Below, in pieces: positions 1 through 11,647 of a stretch of 64,000 nt of DNA. How positions within the stretch are numbered: position 1 is the first letter of the stretch; every line of letters begins with the position of its first letter. The position numbers and the translations under genes were made by a program. This stretch comes from Solanum dulcamara (taxonomy: Eukaryota; Streptophyta; Magnoliopsida; Solanales; Solanaceae), in contig NC_077242.1 in assembly GCF_947179165.1 (NCBI RefSeq), positions 51,531,097 through 51,595,096 of the forward strand, given 5' to 3'. A model generated the notes under the pieces. The model saw only the letters and a program-made list of their open reading frames with translations. It searched no databases and was not told the DNA's origin.

Positions 1-71
1 AAGACTCTACTCGACGCAGCATGTTAGACTTCCTAGGACACTCCTAAAACCTTGTACTCTAATACCGAGTT
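1..71 (-). mobile_element. Start of Ty3-gypsy internal region with primer-binding site
   Basis: Read on the minus strand, this is the first stretch after a gypsy 5' LTR. A degenerate tRNA-Met-type primer-binding site (cggtattagagt, compared with the usual tggtatcagagc) lies just left of the LTR end, at about 56-67. It is followed by 5' untranslated leader sequence. The rest of the element lies beyond the left edge of the window. Confidence 0.7.
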
Positions 72-2133
72 TGTCACACCCTAAGCTAGACTGTAGAAGT
101 GACACTACGATCGAAAACCTGAAGAATCCTGACCAAGCCATCTTAGAATGCATTGCATTCAAAGGTCAATAAACCATAATGAAATCAAGCGGAAGAATAG
201 TCTCAATCATAGAAGTCTAGATATGAACGAAGAAAAGTCAAGCCATATGTCCAAACAGACTACATCCACTCAATATCTAAACATGCCTCTACATACTAGA
301 TGGGGGCTTAGGAAAAGCTCCTAGCTCACCCTAATATAGAAGGAATCAAAAATAGCAATATAAGTAAATGTCTCGTACTCGATGAATGAGGAGTCAACCA
401 AAATACTAGAAATAATAGCAAGCTCTAGCCACAAATAGGATGCGTAATGTGATCCTCTGTCCCTACATTATGAGACAATGTAGGCAAGAGTATGTTTTAG
501 TACATAGAAATTACTAAGTATGTGAGATATGCATGACCAATGAAATAACGTATTAGCAATATGGACATAAGATGCATGACCAGTGTAATGAAAAGTATAG
601 ATAAGACTTAAAGCATTTGAAAATTATGTTGAAAGCATGTGGTCAATGCATCATAGACATCATAGTAAAACTTACATCATTCATATAACTTGTGTGGGAT
701 AAGAACTTTAACCGACATCTAAGACCATGCGATCTATAACATAGAATTTGATGTAACACCCACATCGAGAAGACAAAGGCTACTTCCCAAGGTAGACTCT
801 GTGAGAACATCATAAGTTGTACGTGGATTCATTAGTTAGGCCATAAAGGAAACCTACGTGGGCAACATAGTCTGGGACTTTATGTTGCTACTAGGATTTC
901 CTTGGGTAACAAATCTTTGGTTACCGGATCGAACCCCACCTAAAATTCCTCTCGGTGCTTAGTCAATATCCCAACGGGACTCATTAAAACATCATCATAA
1001 GAATAGTCATAAGAGTAGCTCATTAACTTAGTTGATTCATAAATCTATAAACTTGGTGAGAATGGTCCTTATCACCTCTTTAATCATGATTGTGTGACAA
1101 TTGTCCTTATCAGACCATAAGAAATTATTTGAACATCATTGAAACATCATTTATAAATTTTATCAACCATTCATAACTCTCAAACATCTTTTATAAAAGC
1201 TTTCATCAAAAACCATTTAAATTCATGATCATAGTTCATGGGAATTATCATTGAAAATACCTTCATGCATGGGCACTTGCAAAACAAATTGGAATCATGA
1301 AACTAAGATAGACTCATGCTTATAATAATCATTGAATTCAATTAAAAACATAATTGAAATAGTCCAATGCAATATCATCAATCTAGGGTTAGAAAGCAAT
1401 TGAAATTGAGGAGATATTTTAGGAAAATCTTGGGACTTCATGGTGAACGGAACCCACAAAGAAATCTCACATACCTTGATGAATTCTAGCCTTGAAATTG
1501 AAAAGGAGAGTTGTGTTCTTGAAACCCTAGCTTGACTTGTAGAAGAAGACCTTGAGAGAATTTCCTTGAGTGTCTTAGAGAATTAATAGGAATAGGGGGT
1601 ATTTGTAGGTTCTGAATTCTCCCTCGAAAGTGTCTAGATTCATTGAACACAAAATGAAAAAATACAATAATGCCTTTCATTAAACCCTCTAGGAAGACCC
1701 TACGACTGTCCTTCAATGAGTCGTAAACATTCCTACGACCTTCCTACGGGTCGTAGGAATGACTCATCCTGGCAACCCTAAAATCCCTGAAAACCTAAGC
1801 CTCTGATCTTCTCCTACGACTCCTTCTACGATTCGTCAAAATGTCTACGGGTCGTAGAACCCATTCATCCTGCAACTCTGAAACCCTACAAAATCTGAGT
1901 CTCTAAACTTTTCTTACAAACCTCCTCTATGGGTCGTCAAAGTGTCAATGAGTCGTCAACTTGACTCGTAGACCCTCATTTCACTTAACCAATTTTCCTT
2001 CCTCAATACCATTTCTATGAGTCGTAGGAGTGCTACGACTCGTAGGTCAATTCATAGACTCTGGGATAGTCCAGTTTTCTTGAAATTTTCTTTTGTTTTG
2101 ACTCCTCAACTTCCGGGGTCTTACGTCGTTACA
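72..2133 (-). mobile_element. 5' LTR of a minus-strand Ty3-gypsy element
   Basis: The LTR runs from TGT at 72 to ACA at 2133. On the minus strand it opens with tgtaacgacgtaagacccc and closes with ggtgtgaca, as gypsy LTRs commonly do. A primer-binding site adjoins its inner end, so this is the 5' LTR rather than a solo LTR. The five bases outside (tctag, 2134-2138) would be one half of the target duplication; the partner is off the window. Short open frames inside it are not genes. Its terminal 100 bases resemble those of the LTRs at 39038-41220 and 53991-56167, which indicates one LTR clan. Confidence 0.75.
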
Positions 2134-2463
2134 TCTAGTAAGACCCATTTTTTATTTAATGTCATTTAATCAAGTCAATGTCATCATTTCTTATTTCAAG
2201 AATTTAAATGATATGTTTGACTCATTTTTTCTTTGATTAAAGCCCCAATGAGCTTAGATTGAAGAGTTCTCCATCGGGATCCTTTTTTATGACACCCGTG
2301 TGGAAGTTTTTATGACCTTTTTATAAGAAATATTTATTTTTACACATAAAAATTATTTATTTTTAAACATAAAAAAATTGAAAAGATCAATTTCTTTTAT
2401 AAGTGGCCCAAAAAATGTCATTTCCTCCCCTATTACAATTACCGGATAATTAGAACTTTCTTA
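2134..2463. other. AT-rich intergenic sequence
   Basis: There is no gene, RNA or repeat I can support between the gypsy LTR and the Mutator-like element. Before the insertions this stretch and 3294-3364 probably lay upstream of the phosphatase gene now at 19098, so it may include displaced promoter sequence. That is inference. Confidence 0.5.
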
Positions 2464-3293
2464 AAAAATAAATGGAAAATGGTCAAATATACCCCTCATG
2501 TTATACTTTCGGTTCAAATATACTCATCTCATTATACTATAGTACAAATTGACCCTTAATTTTAACAGAAGATTACTTGAAAAGTTCAAAATTAAATAAC
2601 TCATTTCCAATTTTAAATATAACCCTAAATCCTCATTTGTTTTTTTTTCTCAAAAGTTATTTATATTTTAAAAATAAAAAGGTGAAATATATTACTTCAG
2701 TAAAAAAAAATTAAGTTCAACGGAAATTTACATTTTCAATCATCATGACATTTTGATTACTAGGATGATTATATTATAATTTACGTATGTTGTTTAATCA
2801 ATATTTTGAATAACAATTGATAAATTTTGACACACTAGCAGTGTATTCCTTAGCTAAAGGAATTTTGCATCTATATTTTATATCTTATTAATATAGCTAC
2901 ATTAATAAGAGATGTGAGTAATTTTTTTAAAATTTTGCAGCATTTTCTGCTTTATCATTTTGTAAGAAAAAAATACTCAAATTAATACTTAGAAATTTCA
3001 TGTATTAGTATTTAAAATTATGCAACGCATTCTGTATTATCATTTATAATTTTAAAAAAATAATTCAAACTAGTACTTAAAAAATTTATTTATACCTAAG
3101 AAAATCAGATATTTAAAATTGACAATGCGTTATTTAATTTTGAGTTTTTCAAGTGTTCTTCCGTTAAAATTAAGCGCAAATTTGTACCAAAGTATAACGA
3201 GACGGGTATATTTAGCCCAAAAATATAACGAGTGATATATTTAAATTATTTTTAATAGTACAACTCATATTTGACCATTTTCCGAAAAATAAA
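2464..3293. mobile_element. Mutator-like MITE with 9-bp target duplication
   Basis: The element occupies 2473-3284 (812 bp). Its ends are inverted repeats: tggaaaatggtcaaatat on the left, and the complement of atatttgaccattttccg on the right. Homology between the two halves extends inward for several hundred bases, so the element is largely a long imperfect palindrome. It is flanked by the direct repeat aaaaataaa (2464-2472 and 3285-3293). A 9-bp duplication is typical of Mutator-like elements, although this one is low in complexity. It has no coding capacity. Half-length relatives occur at 42241-43100. Confidence 0.75.
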
Positions 3294-4093
3294 TTGGAAC
3301 ATTTTGTGTTAGATTGTAGAAGAGAACAAATATTATTGAGGTGTAGCGTTTATACACAAAATTCTTTAGACACAGGGACGGCTCAAGCATCTTAGGAGCT
3401 TAAAGCCAAAAATAAATCGGAGGCTTAAATTTTTATTTTTTAAAATAATTTTATTTAAAGTCTATTCTTCTAGCGTTTTTAGAGGCAATATTGTTAATAT
3501 ATTAGAAATTATTTTTGAGATAACATATTTCTTTCTTTATGATAAAAATGTTTACTTGTTTCTTCAAATAGAACTCCATCTGTTTCAATCGTTTGACGGA
3601 ATTTGACTTGACACAAATTTTTAAAAAAGTAAAGAAGACTTTCAAATCTTATGATCCTAAATTAAAGATATGTATAATACACTAAAATATCATTTAATCT
3701 TTAGATCTTAAATATATATAGTAAAACCTCGATAAAGTAATAATCTCGCTAAATGAATATTTTTCTCCGGTTTTGACTTGAATCAATTATATTAAAGTAA
3801 TATTCTTGCTAAATGCATTAGATAATAATTAAAAATAAAGTATTAAAGGACTAGAAAAATATAAAGTAATAATTACTAGAATACATCAAGAATTTATATA
3901 TTTAATCAGTCAATAATACTAGACCAATAACTATTTCTGAAATATTTTGTTCATGTTGTACCAAATAGTTTGACAATGTAGTCATTGCTTGTAATGTCTC
4001 CTTTGATGATACATGTGGACAATGCTACTATCATCTTTTTAAGGATCATTTTTATCATCATTATTTATTACAGATTGAATACATTGGAAAATG

Positions 4094-4312
4094 CTACTTT
4101 TCCAACCTTTTGAGAGTGTGCGATATTGTTGATTGACTAATAGTCAAATCAAACTTTTGTTTCACCCATGCTTGCAAATCTTTTTGGCTAATAGTTGGAT
4201 TCTCTTTTTTATGCTCACATATTGCATTTCTTATTTTATTAGTTAAAGATGATTTTTGTACGTCTTTCAAATGATGAGAAAATATTATACTTGAATTATG
4301 ATTTTTAAACAT
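4094..4312 (-). pseudogene. CENP-B/pogo-type DNA-binding domain remnant
   Basis: This open frame of 72 codons contains a helix-turn-helix of the kind at the N-terminus of CENP-B, ARS-binding protein 1 and pogo transposases. The recognisable run is NPTISQKDLQAWVKQKF followed by SQSTISHTLKR. The DDE nuclease domain that should follow is missing, so this is a fragment of a transposase and not a host gene. It lies within the pogo-like element (3719-18419), about 60 bp from where the LTR element inserted, so its position and identity agree with the termini of that element. Expression is unlikely. Confidence 0.65.
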
Positions 4313-4731
4313 CTAGCTTTTTCCTTTTATAGTTAACATAAAATCTCTTCATATTCTATATACATGAATACAATGTTATGTCGAAAAAAGACGGTTTAAA
4401 ATTAATTTCAACTTTTTAGAGAAAAAATCAATTTTAGAAAAAAGGAATCGCCACTTAATTTTTTAAAGAAATTAAGAAAACTTAATTTAAAAGACTCTAA
4501 CAGATTTTAGTCTTGAAAATTTAGAGAAAAAGGGTATGAGGTTCATATTACTATTTTAAGAAGGTTTTAACACTTAAAATAGCCGCTAACATGCGGTTAT
4601 CCAACGATTTAAAAATTATTTGATTAACTTTGAAAAATATTAATTTTAAAGGAAATGAAAACTTTGAAATTATTTTTTAGAAAATAAAAATAAATAACAA
4701 AATTGATAAAATTTAAACATTTGATTATAAT

Positions 4732-4781
<50 letters not shown>

Positions 4782-5537
4782 AAGTAAAAGTTTATCAATG
4801 ACTAAGTAAATATAGAAAATTATTTTAAGAATAAATTAACATGAATTGGTTTATCTTTAGGGGAATCTAATTAGGTTAAAACAAATTAAAATTAATAGCT
4901 AAGAAAATCATGAACGGCATAAATAAATAAATTATTACAAACCGAATCAATAAAATAATAAATAAAAATAAGTAATGAACATATAAAAATATGGCCCGAC
5001 ACTTAGTTTCTGCACGCCTGGACTAAGCTGTTGGGCCACCTGCGTTTTGGGCTTTTGGGCCAATTCTGATGTATATCACAACTGTATATACACTGTATAT
5101 TAGTGCATACAACCAACAGTTTTTTTTTTGTATATCATATATACATAAAATTGCATATCAATCAATTTTGCTCCAACGCCTGTAGAAATACTTAATAAAC
5201 ATGTTAATAATAAATAATATGAATAGTAATAATAAAAATAAAAATAATAACAATAATAATAATAATAATAATAATAATATAAAAATAAAACTCGTCTTAT
5301 GAACATGGGAAGCCTTGGAAAGCAACGGTAATTTCTTTATTGGCCAATCTCAACTTGTAATATATAATATACAATGTAAACTTAAATTAAAATTTCCGTC
5401 TTTAAAATGAAAAGGCCTCGAAACCCGACGGAGAGATTTTTTCATTGGCCAAAATAAAGTCTGTTATATAAATAGTAGACATGTAATCATCCCTCCAAAT
5501 AATAATAAAAAAACAATTAAAACTTATTTTAAAAAGG

Positions 5538-6052
5538 TGGGCACTAACTTTATTTAAAATAGTAGGGTAATAACTTTATTTAAAGTAGTGGTGAAATAAC
5601 TTTATTTAAAGTAGTAGGGTAACAACTTTATTTAAAGTAGTAGGGTAACAACTTTATTTAAAGTAGTAGGGTAATAACTTTATTTAAAGTAGTAGGGTAA
5701 CAACTTTATTTAAAGTAATAGGGTAATAACTTTATTTAAAGTAGTAGGGTAACAACTTTATTTAAAGTAATAGGGTAATAACTTTATTTAAAGTAGTAGG
5801 GTAACAACTTTATTTAAAGTAGTGGTGAAATAATTTTATTTAAAGTAGTAGGGTAATAACTTTATTTAAAGTAGTAGGGTAACAACTTTATTTAAAGTAG
5901 TGGTGAAATAAATTTATTTAAAGTAGTAGGGTAATAACTTTATTTAAAGTAGTAGGGTAACAACTTTATTTAAAGTAGTGGTGAAATAACTTTATTTAAA
6001 GTAGTAGGGTAATAACTTTATTTAAAGTTGTGGGGTAATAACTTTATTTCAA
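5538..6052. repeat. 26-bp minisatellite in the left LTR
   Basis: About 20 tandem copies of a 26-bp unit close to gtagtagggtaataacttta plus tttaaa. There are recurrent variants: gtggtgaaataac, gtagggtaacaac and gtaatagggtaat. The variants occur in an ordered mixture, which would allow copy-by-copy comparison with the right LTR. Confidence 0.9.
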
Positions 6053-6319
6053 ATTTAATAAAGGGAGACAAGATTAATTGTGATAAATGCCAAAATAATT
6101 ACTACATGCTAGCAAATTTTTTAAAAAAATACTATAATTATTTTCTAACAGTCAAATATTTCAATCAATAAATTATACCTGATTAGCAAAATATTAAACA
6201 TTTCCCAAATCTAAATCAAGAAAATAAAATATCGGTTATCAATTAGCTAATCAAATAGATACCCAAATTAAAAGATATGCATTTAGACAATAGCAAATAA
6301 TAACAATCTCACCGTAAAA

Positions 6320-6690
6320 AACTTAATTAAATACAAGAATATAAACATGAACATAATTAAAATGTAAGAACATGAAACCTTAATTAAATACAAGAATATA
6401 AACATGAACATAATTAAAGTGTAAGAACATGAAACCTTAATTAAATACAAGAATATAAACATGAACATAATTAAAATGTAAGAACATAAATATGAACATG
6501 AACATAAACATGAACATGAACATGAACATGAACATGAACATGAACATGAACATGAACATGAACATGAACATGAACATGAACATGAACATGAACATAAACA
6601 TGAACATGAACATGAACATGAACATGAACATGAACATGAACATGAACATGAACATGAACATGAACATGAACATGAACATGAACATGAACA
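6320..6690. repeat. 57-bp repeats and ATGAAC hexamer array in the left LTR
   Basis: Roughly three copies of a 57-bp unit containing ttaattaaatacaagaatat lead into about 33 copies of ATGAAC, with a few ATAAAC variants, ending in a short CAA run. The equivalent block in the right LTR has four 57-bp-type copies but only about 18 hexamers. Confidence 0.9.
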
Positions 6691-7656
6691 ACAACAACAA
6701 CAAAAACAAAAATAACATAAATATGCTTTGCAATCTTAATCAATTATGAATGAACAAAAATCTTTGAATCTCGAGTTTATCAAATCATTTGGAGCAAAAA
6801 ATAATAAAAAAAAACTAAAGTGATGTAGTAACATGTGAACAATATGAATCTTATAAGCAAGAAAATAACAATAATGGTTAGAGTAATTGATCAGCCCAAC
6901 ATTTGTTATGAAAACAAAATCAGTAAAAGGAGTCTAACATGAGAAAGATCTAAATCTTCTAAGCAAGAAAACTTATCAAGAACACCAAACACAAGATGTA
7001 ATCAACCCAACCTATACACAATAAATAAATAAAAAAAATAAACTTTTAGATCTAAAAGATCACAACATATATAGTAAAATAAAGTTAAACAAAATCATAC
7101 CAAGACGGATTTGTAAAAATCCGTCTTAGACCTCTCGTCTTGTTAGTCTAGCGGCGGCTTGGTGGCTTTTCCTGCGTGGTTCGTCGGAGCTCTCGCCGGA
7201 GATGAGTGGAAGAGAAGTATTCGGTGGTGTGTAAGAGGAGAGAGATTGAGAGATGAGGGGAGAGAATGGTGAGTATGGTAACTTATCTTGTTTTCTTTTT
7301 TTTTTGAGAAGATGAAGAGAGTGTAGAGAGAGAGAGATAGTGAAGAAGAGAGTGTAGAGAGAGAGAGAGATAGTGAAGAAGAGAGTGTAGAGAGAGAGAG
7401 AGAGTGTTTGATAATGGAAAGAGAAAAGAAAAGATATTTTTTATTTATTTATTTTTATTTTTATAAAAAACTAAAAATTTCAAAAATACAAACAATAATT
7501 AAACTAACCTAACTAAAATTTATTTAGTAAAAAAATAAAATATTTTGAGATAATTTTTGAATAATCACATAAATAGTAATCAAAGATATAGTAATATAGA
7601 AATATGTATGTTATACTAAAATTTATATAAAGATAAAAATAGTTAAGAATAATATG

Positions 7657-7706
<50 letters not shown>

Positions 7707-7814
7707 TTATTTTTTTAATTTTTTTTTATAAAAGCTAATTATTTCAAAATGTTCGAATTCAAGGAAACTCGATAGCTAATTTGCGTTGTGGATGGTCAAA
7801 ATTGGGTGTCAACA

Positions 7815-7840
7815 GCTGTCCCTTTCTTTGTATATGATCG
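7815..7840 (-). promoter_or_regulatory. Candidate polypurine tract of the large LTR element
   Basis: On the minus strand the sequence immediately before the 3' LTR reads tacaaagaaagggacagc. This purine-rich run, in the expected place for plus-strand priming, supports the minus orientation of the element. Confidence 0.6.
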
Positions 7841-8129
7841 ATAAAAGAGATCCTGGACAAAGAAAATTGACAAATCCAATTTTGGCCGACTCTTTCTTCA
7901 TCTTTCTGGAAAGGGGTTGGTATGAATTTTGAATTATGACTGGACTCCGAAATAACCACACGTCTTTCAATAGGAATGTTGTTTACTGTGGTGGAAATCG
8001 TTTCCTTAGCTCGTGTCCTATGAGCTTGACATTATTTTTGGGATTGTGTTCCAGTTCTCTGCTAAAAGAATTTCACGTTGTGTTGCATCCTCTTTGATGT
8101 CGTTCGCACTTTCTTTCATCCTCTTTGCA

Positions 8130-9530
8130 TGTTAAAAAATCATCATTGATTCATTGGTAGGATAATGTTGCACTATCGGTAGGATGACAATCCATTGATA
8201 GGATACTTGGCAAAATAACTGTTTGTCCATCGGTAGGACGAATGAAAATCCATTGATAGGATATATGCAATGGTATTCTTGGCAATGAATATACAATGGC
8301 CCTCTTGGCAAATGAAAATGCAATGGCCCTCTTGGCAATGATATGCAATGGCCCTCTTGGCAATGATGAATGCAATGGCCCTCTTGGCAATGATATTACC
8401 ACCTCCGATAATATAATATGAATAAAATAAAATATGAATGACCCTCTTGGCAATGATGAATGCAATGACCCTCTTGGCAATGATGAATGCAATGACCCTC
8501 TTAGCAATGATATTACCACCTCCGGTAATATAATATGAATAAAATAAAATATGAATGGCCCTCTTGGCAACGATGAATGCAATGGCCCTTTTGGCAATGA
8601 TGAATGCAATGACCCTCTTGGCAATGATATTACCACCTCCGGTAATATAATATGAATAAAATAAAATATGAATGGCCCTCTTGGCAAATGATATTACCAC
8701 CTCCGGTAATAAATATGAATAAAATAAAATATGAATGGCCCTCTTGGCTGATGAAAATGCAATGGCCCTCTTGGCAATGATGAATACAATGGCCCTCTTG
8801 GCAATGATATTACCACCTCCGGTAATATAATATGAATAAAATAAAATATGAATGGCCCTCTTGGCAACGATGAATGCAATGGCCCTTTTGGCAATGATGA
8901 ATGCAATGGCCCTCTTGGCAATGATATTACCACCTTCGGTAATAAATATGAATAAAATAAAATATGAATGGCCCTCTTGGCTGATGAAAATGCAATGGCC
9001 CTCTTGGCAATGATGAATGCAATGGCCCTCTTGGCAATGATATTACCACCTCCGATAATATAATATTAATAAAATAAAATATGAATGGCCCTCTTGGCTG
9101 ATGAAAATGCAATGGCTCTCTTGGCAATGATGAATGCAATGGCCCTCTTGGCAATGATATTACCACCTCCGGTAATATAATATGAATAAAATAAAATATG
9201 AATGGCCCTCTTGGCAACGATGAATGCAATGGCCCTCTTGGCAATGATGAATGCAATGGCCCTCTTGGAAATGATATTACCACCTCCGGTAATATAATAT
9301 GAATAAAATAAAATATGAATGGCCCTCTTGGCTGATGAAAATGCAATGGCCCTCTTGGCAATGATGAATGCAATGGCCCTCTTGGCAATGATATTACCAC
9401 CTCCGATAATATAATATGAATAAAATAAAATATGAATGGCCTTCTTGGCAAATGATATTGCCACCTCCGGTAATAAATATGAATAAAATAAAATATGATT
9501 GGCCCTCTTGGCTGATGAAAATGCAATGGA
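8130..9530. repeat. Composite minisatellite with higher-order structure
   Basis: A short core (about 26 bp, aatggccctcttggcaatga) is repeated two to four times. It is then followed by a spacer containing attaccacctccggtaata and gaataaaataaaatatgaat. This composite unit recurs about eleven times over 1.2 kb, with shorter related words at 8150-8270. Open frames in two phases cross it (repeats such as LPRGPLHSS or AKRAIAFI), but their periodicity simply mirrors the DNA repeat, so I do not call a gene. Confidence 0.85.
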
Positions 9531-11640
9531 AATGAAATGCATTGTCATCTTCTTGGATGATTTGACATTTTTTTTATTATTATTTTTTTTTTTTGAACAA
9601 CTCGTGTTCGTTGGAACTCATGTCTTTGATAGAGGTTATACGAGGCTTCGGTGGCTCGCATCTTGAATTTGAGTTCGCTCCATTCTAGCAATGTTGGAGA
9701 TTATTTGAAGTTGACTTCGAACTTCTGACAATTCTTGATGGAATTTTTGAGATCTTCTCAAAAATTCTGTCCCAGTTGCATATATTAACATGATCTCCAA
9801 TCTTGACTTGCTGGAGATAGTATCTTCTTCTGAATTTTTGAGAAGATCTCAAAAATTCTGTCCCAGTTTTCATTAAAAGGGTGAAATGAAAATCTTACGG
9901 GGAACATGACCGAGCCATTGTGGCGCCTACATATCCTGTTGGTGCAGGAATCAGGTCAAATGTAGTTCCAATTCTCTGGATGATGAATGCTGCAAAATCT
10001 GAGACAAGATAATCAGTAGACACATGTGTAATATGAGCATAATGACATGAAAAACTGTATTAGTTGCAACATTTCCAGCTTAAAACACAAGATATTCCAC
10101 CCGTCTGATATGGACGATCCAATAAAGTAAAATAGGCATCTCACAATGTAAAGAGATAGTCAAATTTTGACTACAATTGGTATCAACAGTTAGGAATGCA
10201 TGGAAATATTTCTCATTTCCTTTCTTATAACTGAGATTGACTTCAAGTTAATTCCTATAGCTTCAAGTAGTACCTCAAACATACTTAAGTGTCGACAAGA
10301 TTTTTTCATCCTGCTTCCAACAAAGGTTCAGAATTATACCAATTATCATGTTTCAAGTGCCCTCACAATAAAGAAAGTTCTATTTCGCACATATATGAAG
10401 TGTTTGATTTGAGAACATTTTACAAAGTGTACTCACACTCTCAAGAAAGTTCAACGCATGCAACCGTGATACCATATGCTTGGCCTGCCTGTAAGTCTCC
10501 ACTAATGTGAGAATATTTGGAATGAGATCATATAGGGCTTGTTTATTGGCTTGTAATGTAGGCTTAGGGAATGGGTGAGATATTAATTTGGGATAAAAGT
10601 GACTTAATCTCTCCTTGAGCATCACACTAAACTTGTGCTTTTGATGATTGATATACCTTTGACGTCTAATCCTCTTTCTTTTGTGTCAACTTCTTCGAGT
10701 CTTTATTTGATAGAGTTTTTCCTCTTTTCACCTCTTTCTTTTGTCTTGACTTCTTTGAGTCTTTATTTGTTAGAGGTTTTCTCTTTTTCACCCCTTTCTT
10801 TTGAGGTTTCTCCTCTTTTGCTGAAGTAGTTTTCTTTTCGTCTTACATCGATCTTGTATGAATTTATTTTTTATGAGAAAGTCTTATTTGCTTTCTTGAC
10901 TTTGGAGACTTTACGTCTTTTGCGTTTGGCAATTTCAAAGTTGGATCTTCTCCTATAATTTGCACGTTTTTGGTGCGCTCAAGGAGGTTGGGCCAAGAGA
11001 GGGATAGTGCATGTAAGCACTCAGAAGGGAAAGGGCTAAGATGTGGTATTCCAAAGAAAAGGTTTTAAGCTCAAAGTGGGAAAACTAGGGATTAATGTTA
11101 TTTGGTAGGCTTTGAAAGGCACAATCGGATCAAAAAAGGCCTACAATCCTTTCTCAAACCAAACATTACTCAGGATTTCGCCTCAACAAACATTCAGGCC
11201 AAGTTCTAGATCAACAGTGCGATGCAATTGAATTTTAATCTAAAGCTCACCACACAATGCACATGAAACCATGAGATTGGTTATATTCTTACCTTGAATG
11301 CCCGCAAGAGAATTTTCAAGCATCACAAAAGTACAAATGAAAGATACCAACAGAAGCTATGGGTTTACCACAAAGCCAATCATTTTTATCATACGAAATA
11401 TTTCGCATGCTCCTAATTGTATTCGTCCCAATCAAGAAAATATAACTCTTAAAATATGTACACAATTTATTATTTTATGTATTTTCTATTTTTTTATTTT
11501 TTTTAGTTTTATTTATTTATTTATTTTTATTTTAATTTTTAAAAAAAGAAATACCGAACCCAAGAAGGGCTGCCTACGTATCTCATTGAGATGAGAATCA
11601 GGTGTGCGTAGTTCTTGCAGATATGATATATAAAATAATT
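9531..11640 (-). other. Interior of the large LTR element, mostly non-coding
   Basis: No gag or pol motif is visible. Two copies of a conserved block lie here (about 9926-9970 and 11568-11612), with words such as gcctacgtatctc and gaatcaggt; a third copy is at 13525-13575. A roughly 63-bp tandem duplication rich in ctttcttttg lies at about 10660-10800. Short open frames at 10200-10625 and 11298-11594 show no family I recognise. Confidence 0.5.
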
Positions 11641-11647
11641 TAGAGAT

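Larger units (their letters stand above)
4374..7814 (-). repeat. 3' LTR of the large non-autonomous element
   Basis: This is the left copy, 3441 bp, which is the 3' LTR because the element reads leftwards. In order it holds a TA microsatellite (about 4738-4778), an AAT-rich run, a 26-bp minisatellite, three 57-bp repeats, an ATGAAC hexamer array, a GA-rich block (about 7199-7410) and a second TA run (about 7662-7700). It matches the right copy closely except for repeat copy number and scattered substitutions. Open frames across the arrays (runs of Tyr, Met-Phe, His-Val or Met-Asn) are translation artefacts. Confidence 0.88.

Noticed and set aside
5100..5306. Tyrosine-rich open frames here and at 15303-15608 and 41550-41768
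   Set aside because: These are translations of AAT/ATT microsatellites inside LTRs or local repeats.
6437..6749. Open frames of Met-Phe, His-Val and Met-Asn dipeptide repeats on both strands
   Set aside because: They are translations of the ATGAAC hexamer array in the LTR, open in all phases because the unit has no stop codon.
8280..9530. CRISPR-like array because of regular repeats
   Set aside because: Spacers are themselves repeated and not unique; the setting is a plant retrotransposon.
8151..9548. Repeat-containing open frames of 160-199 codons as a repetitive protein or antifreeze-like gene
   Set aside because: Two phases are open at once and the peptide period equals the DNA repeat; there is no start context, and the unit lengths break the frame between blocks.
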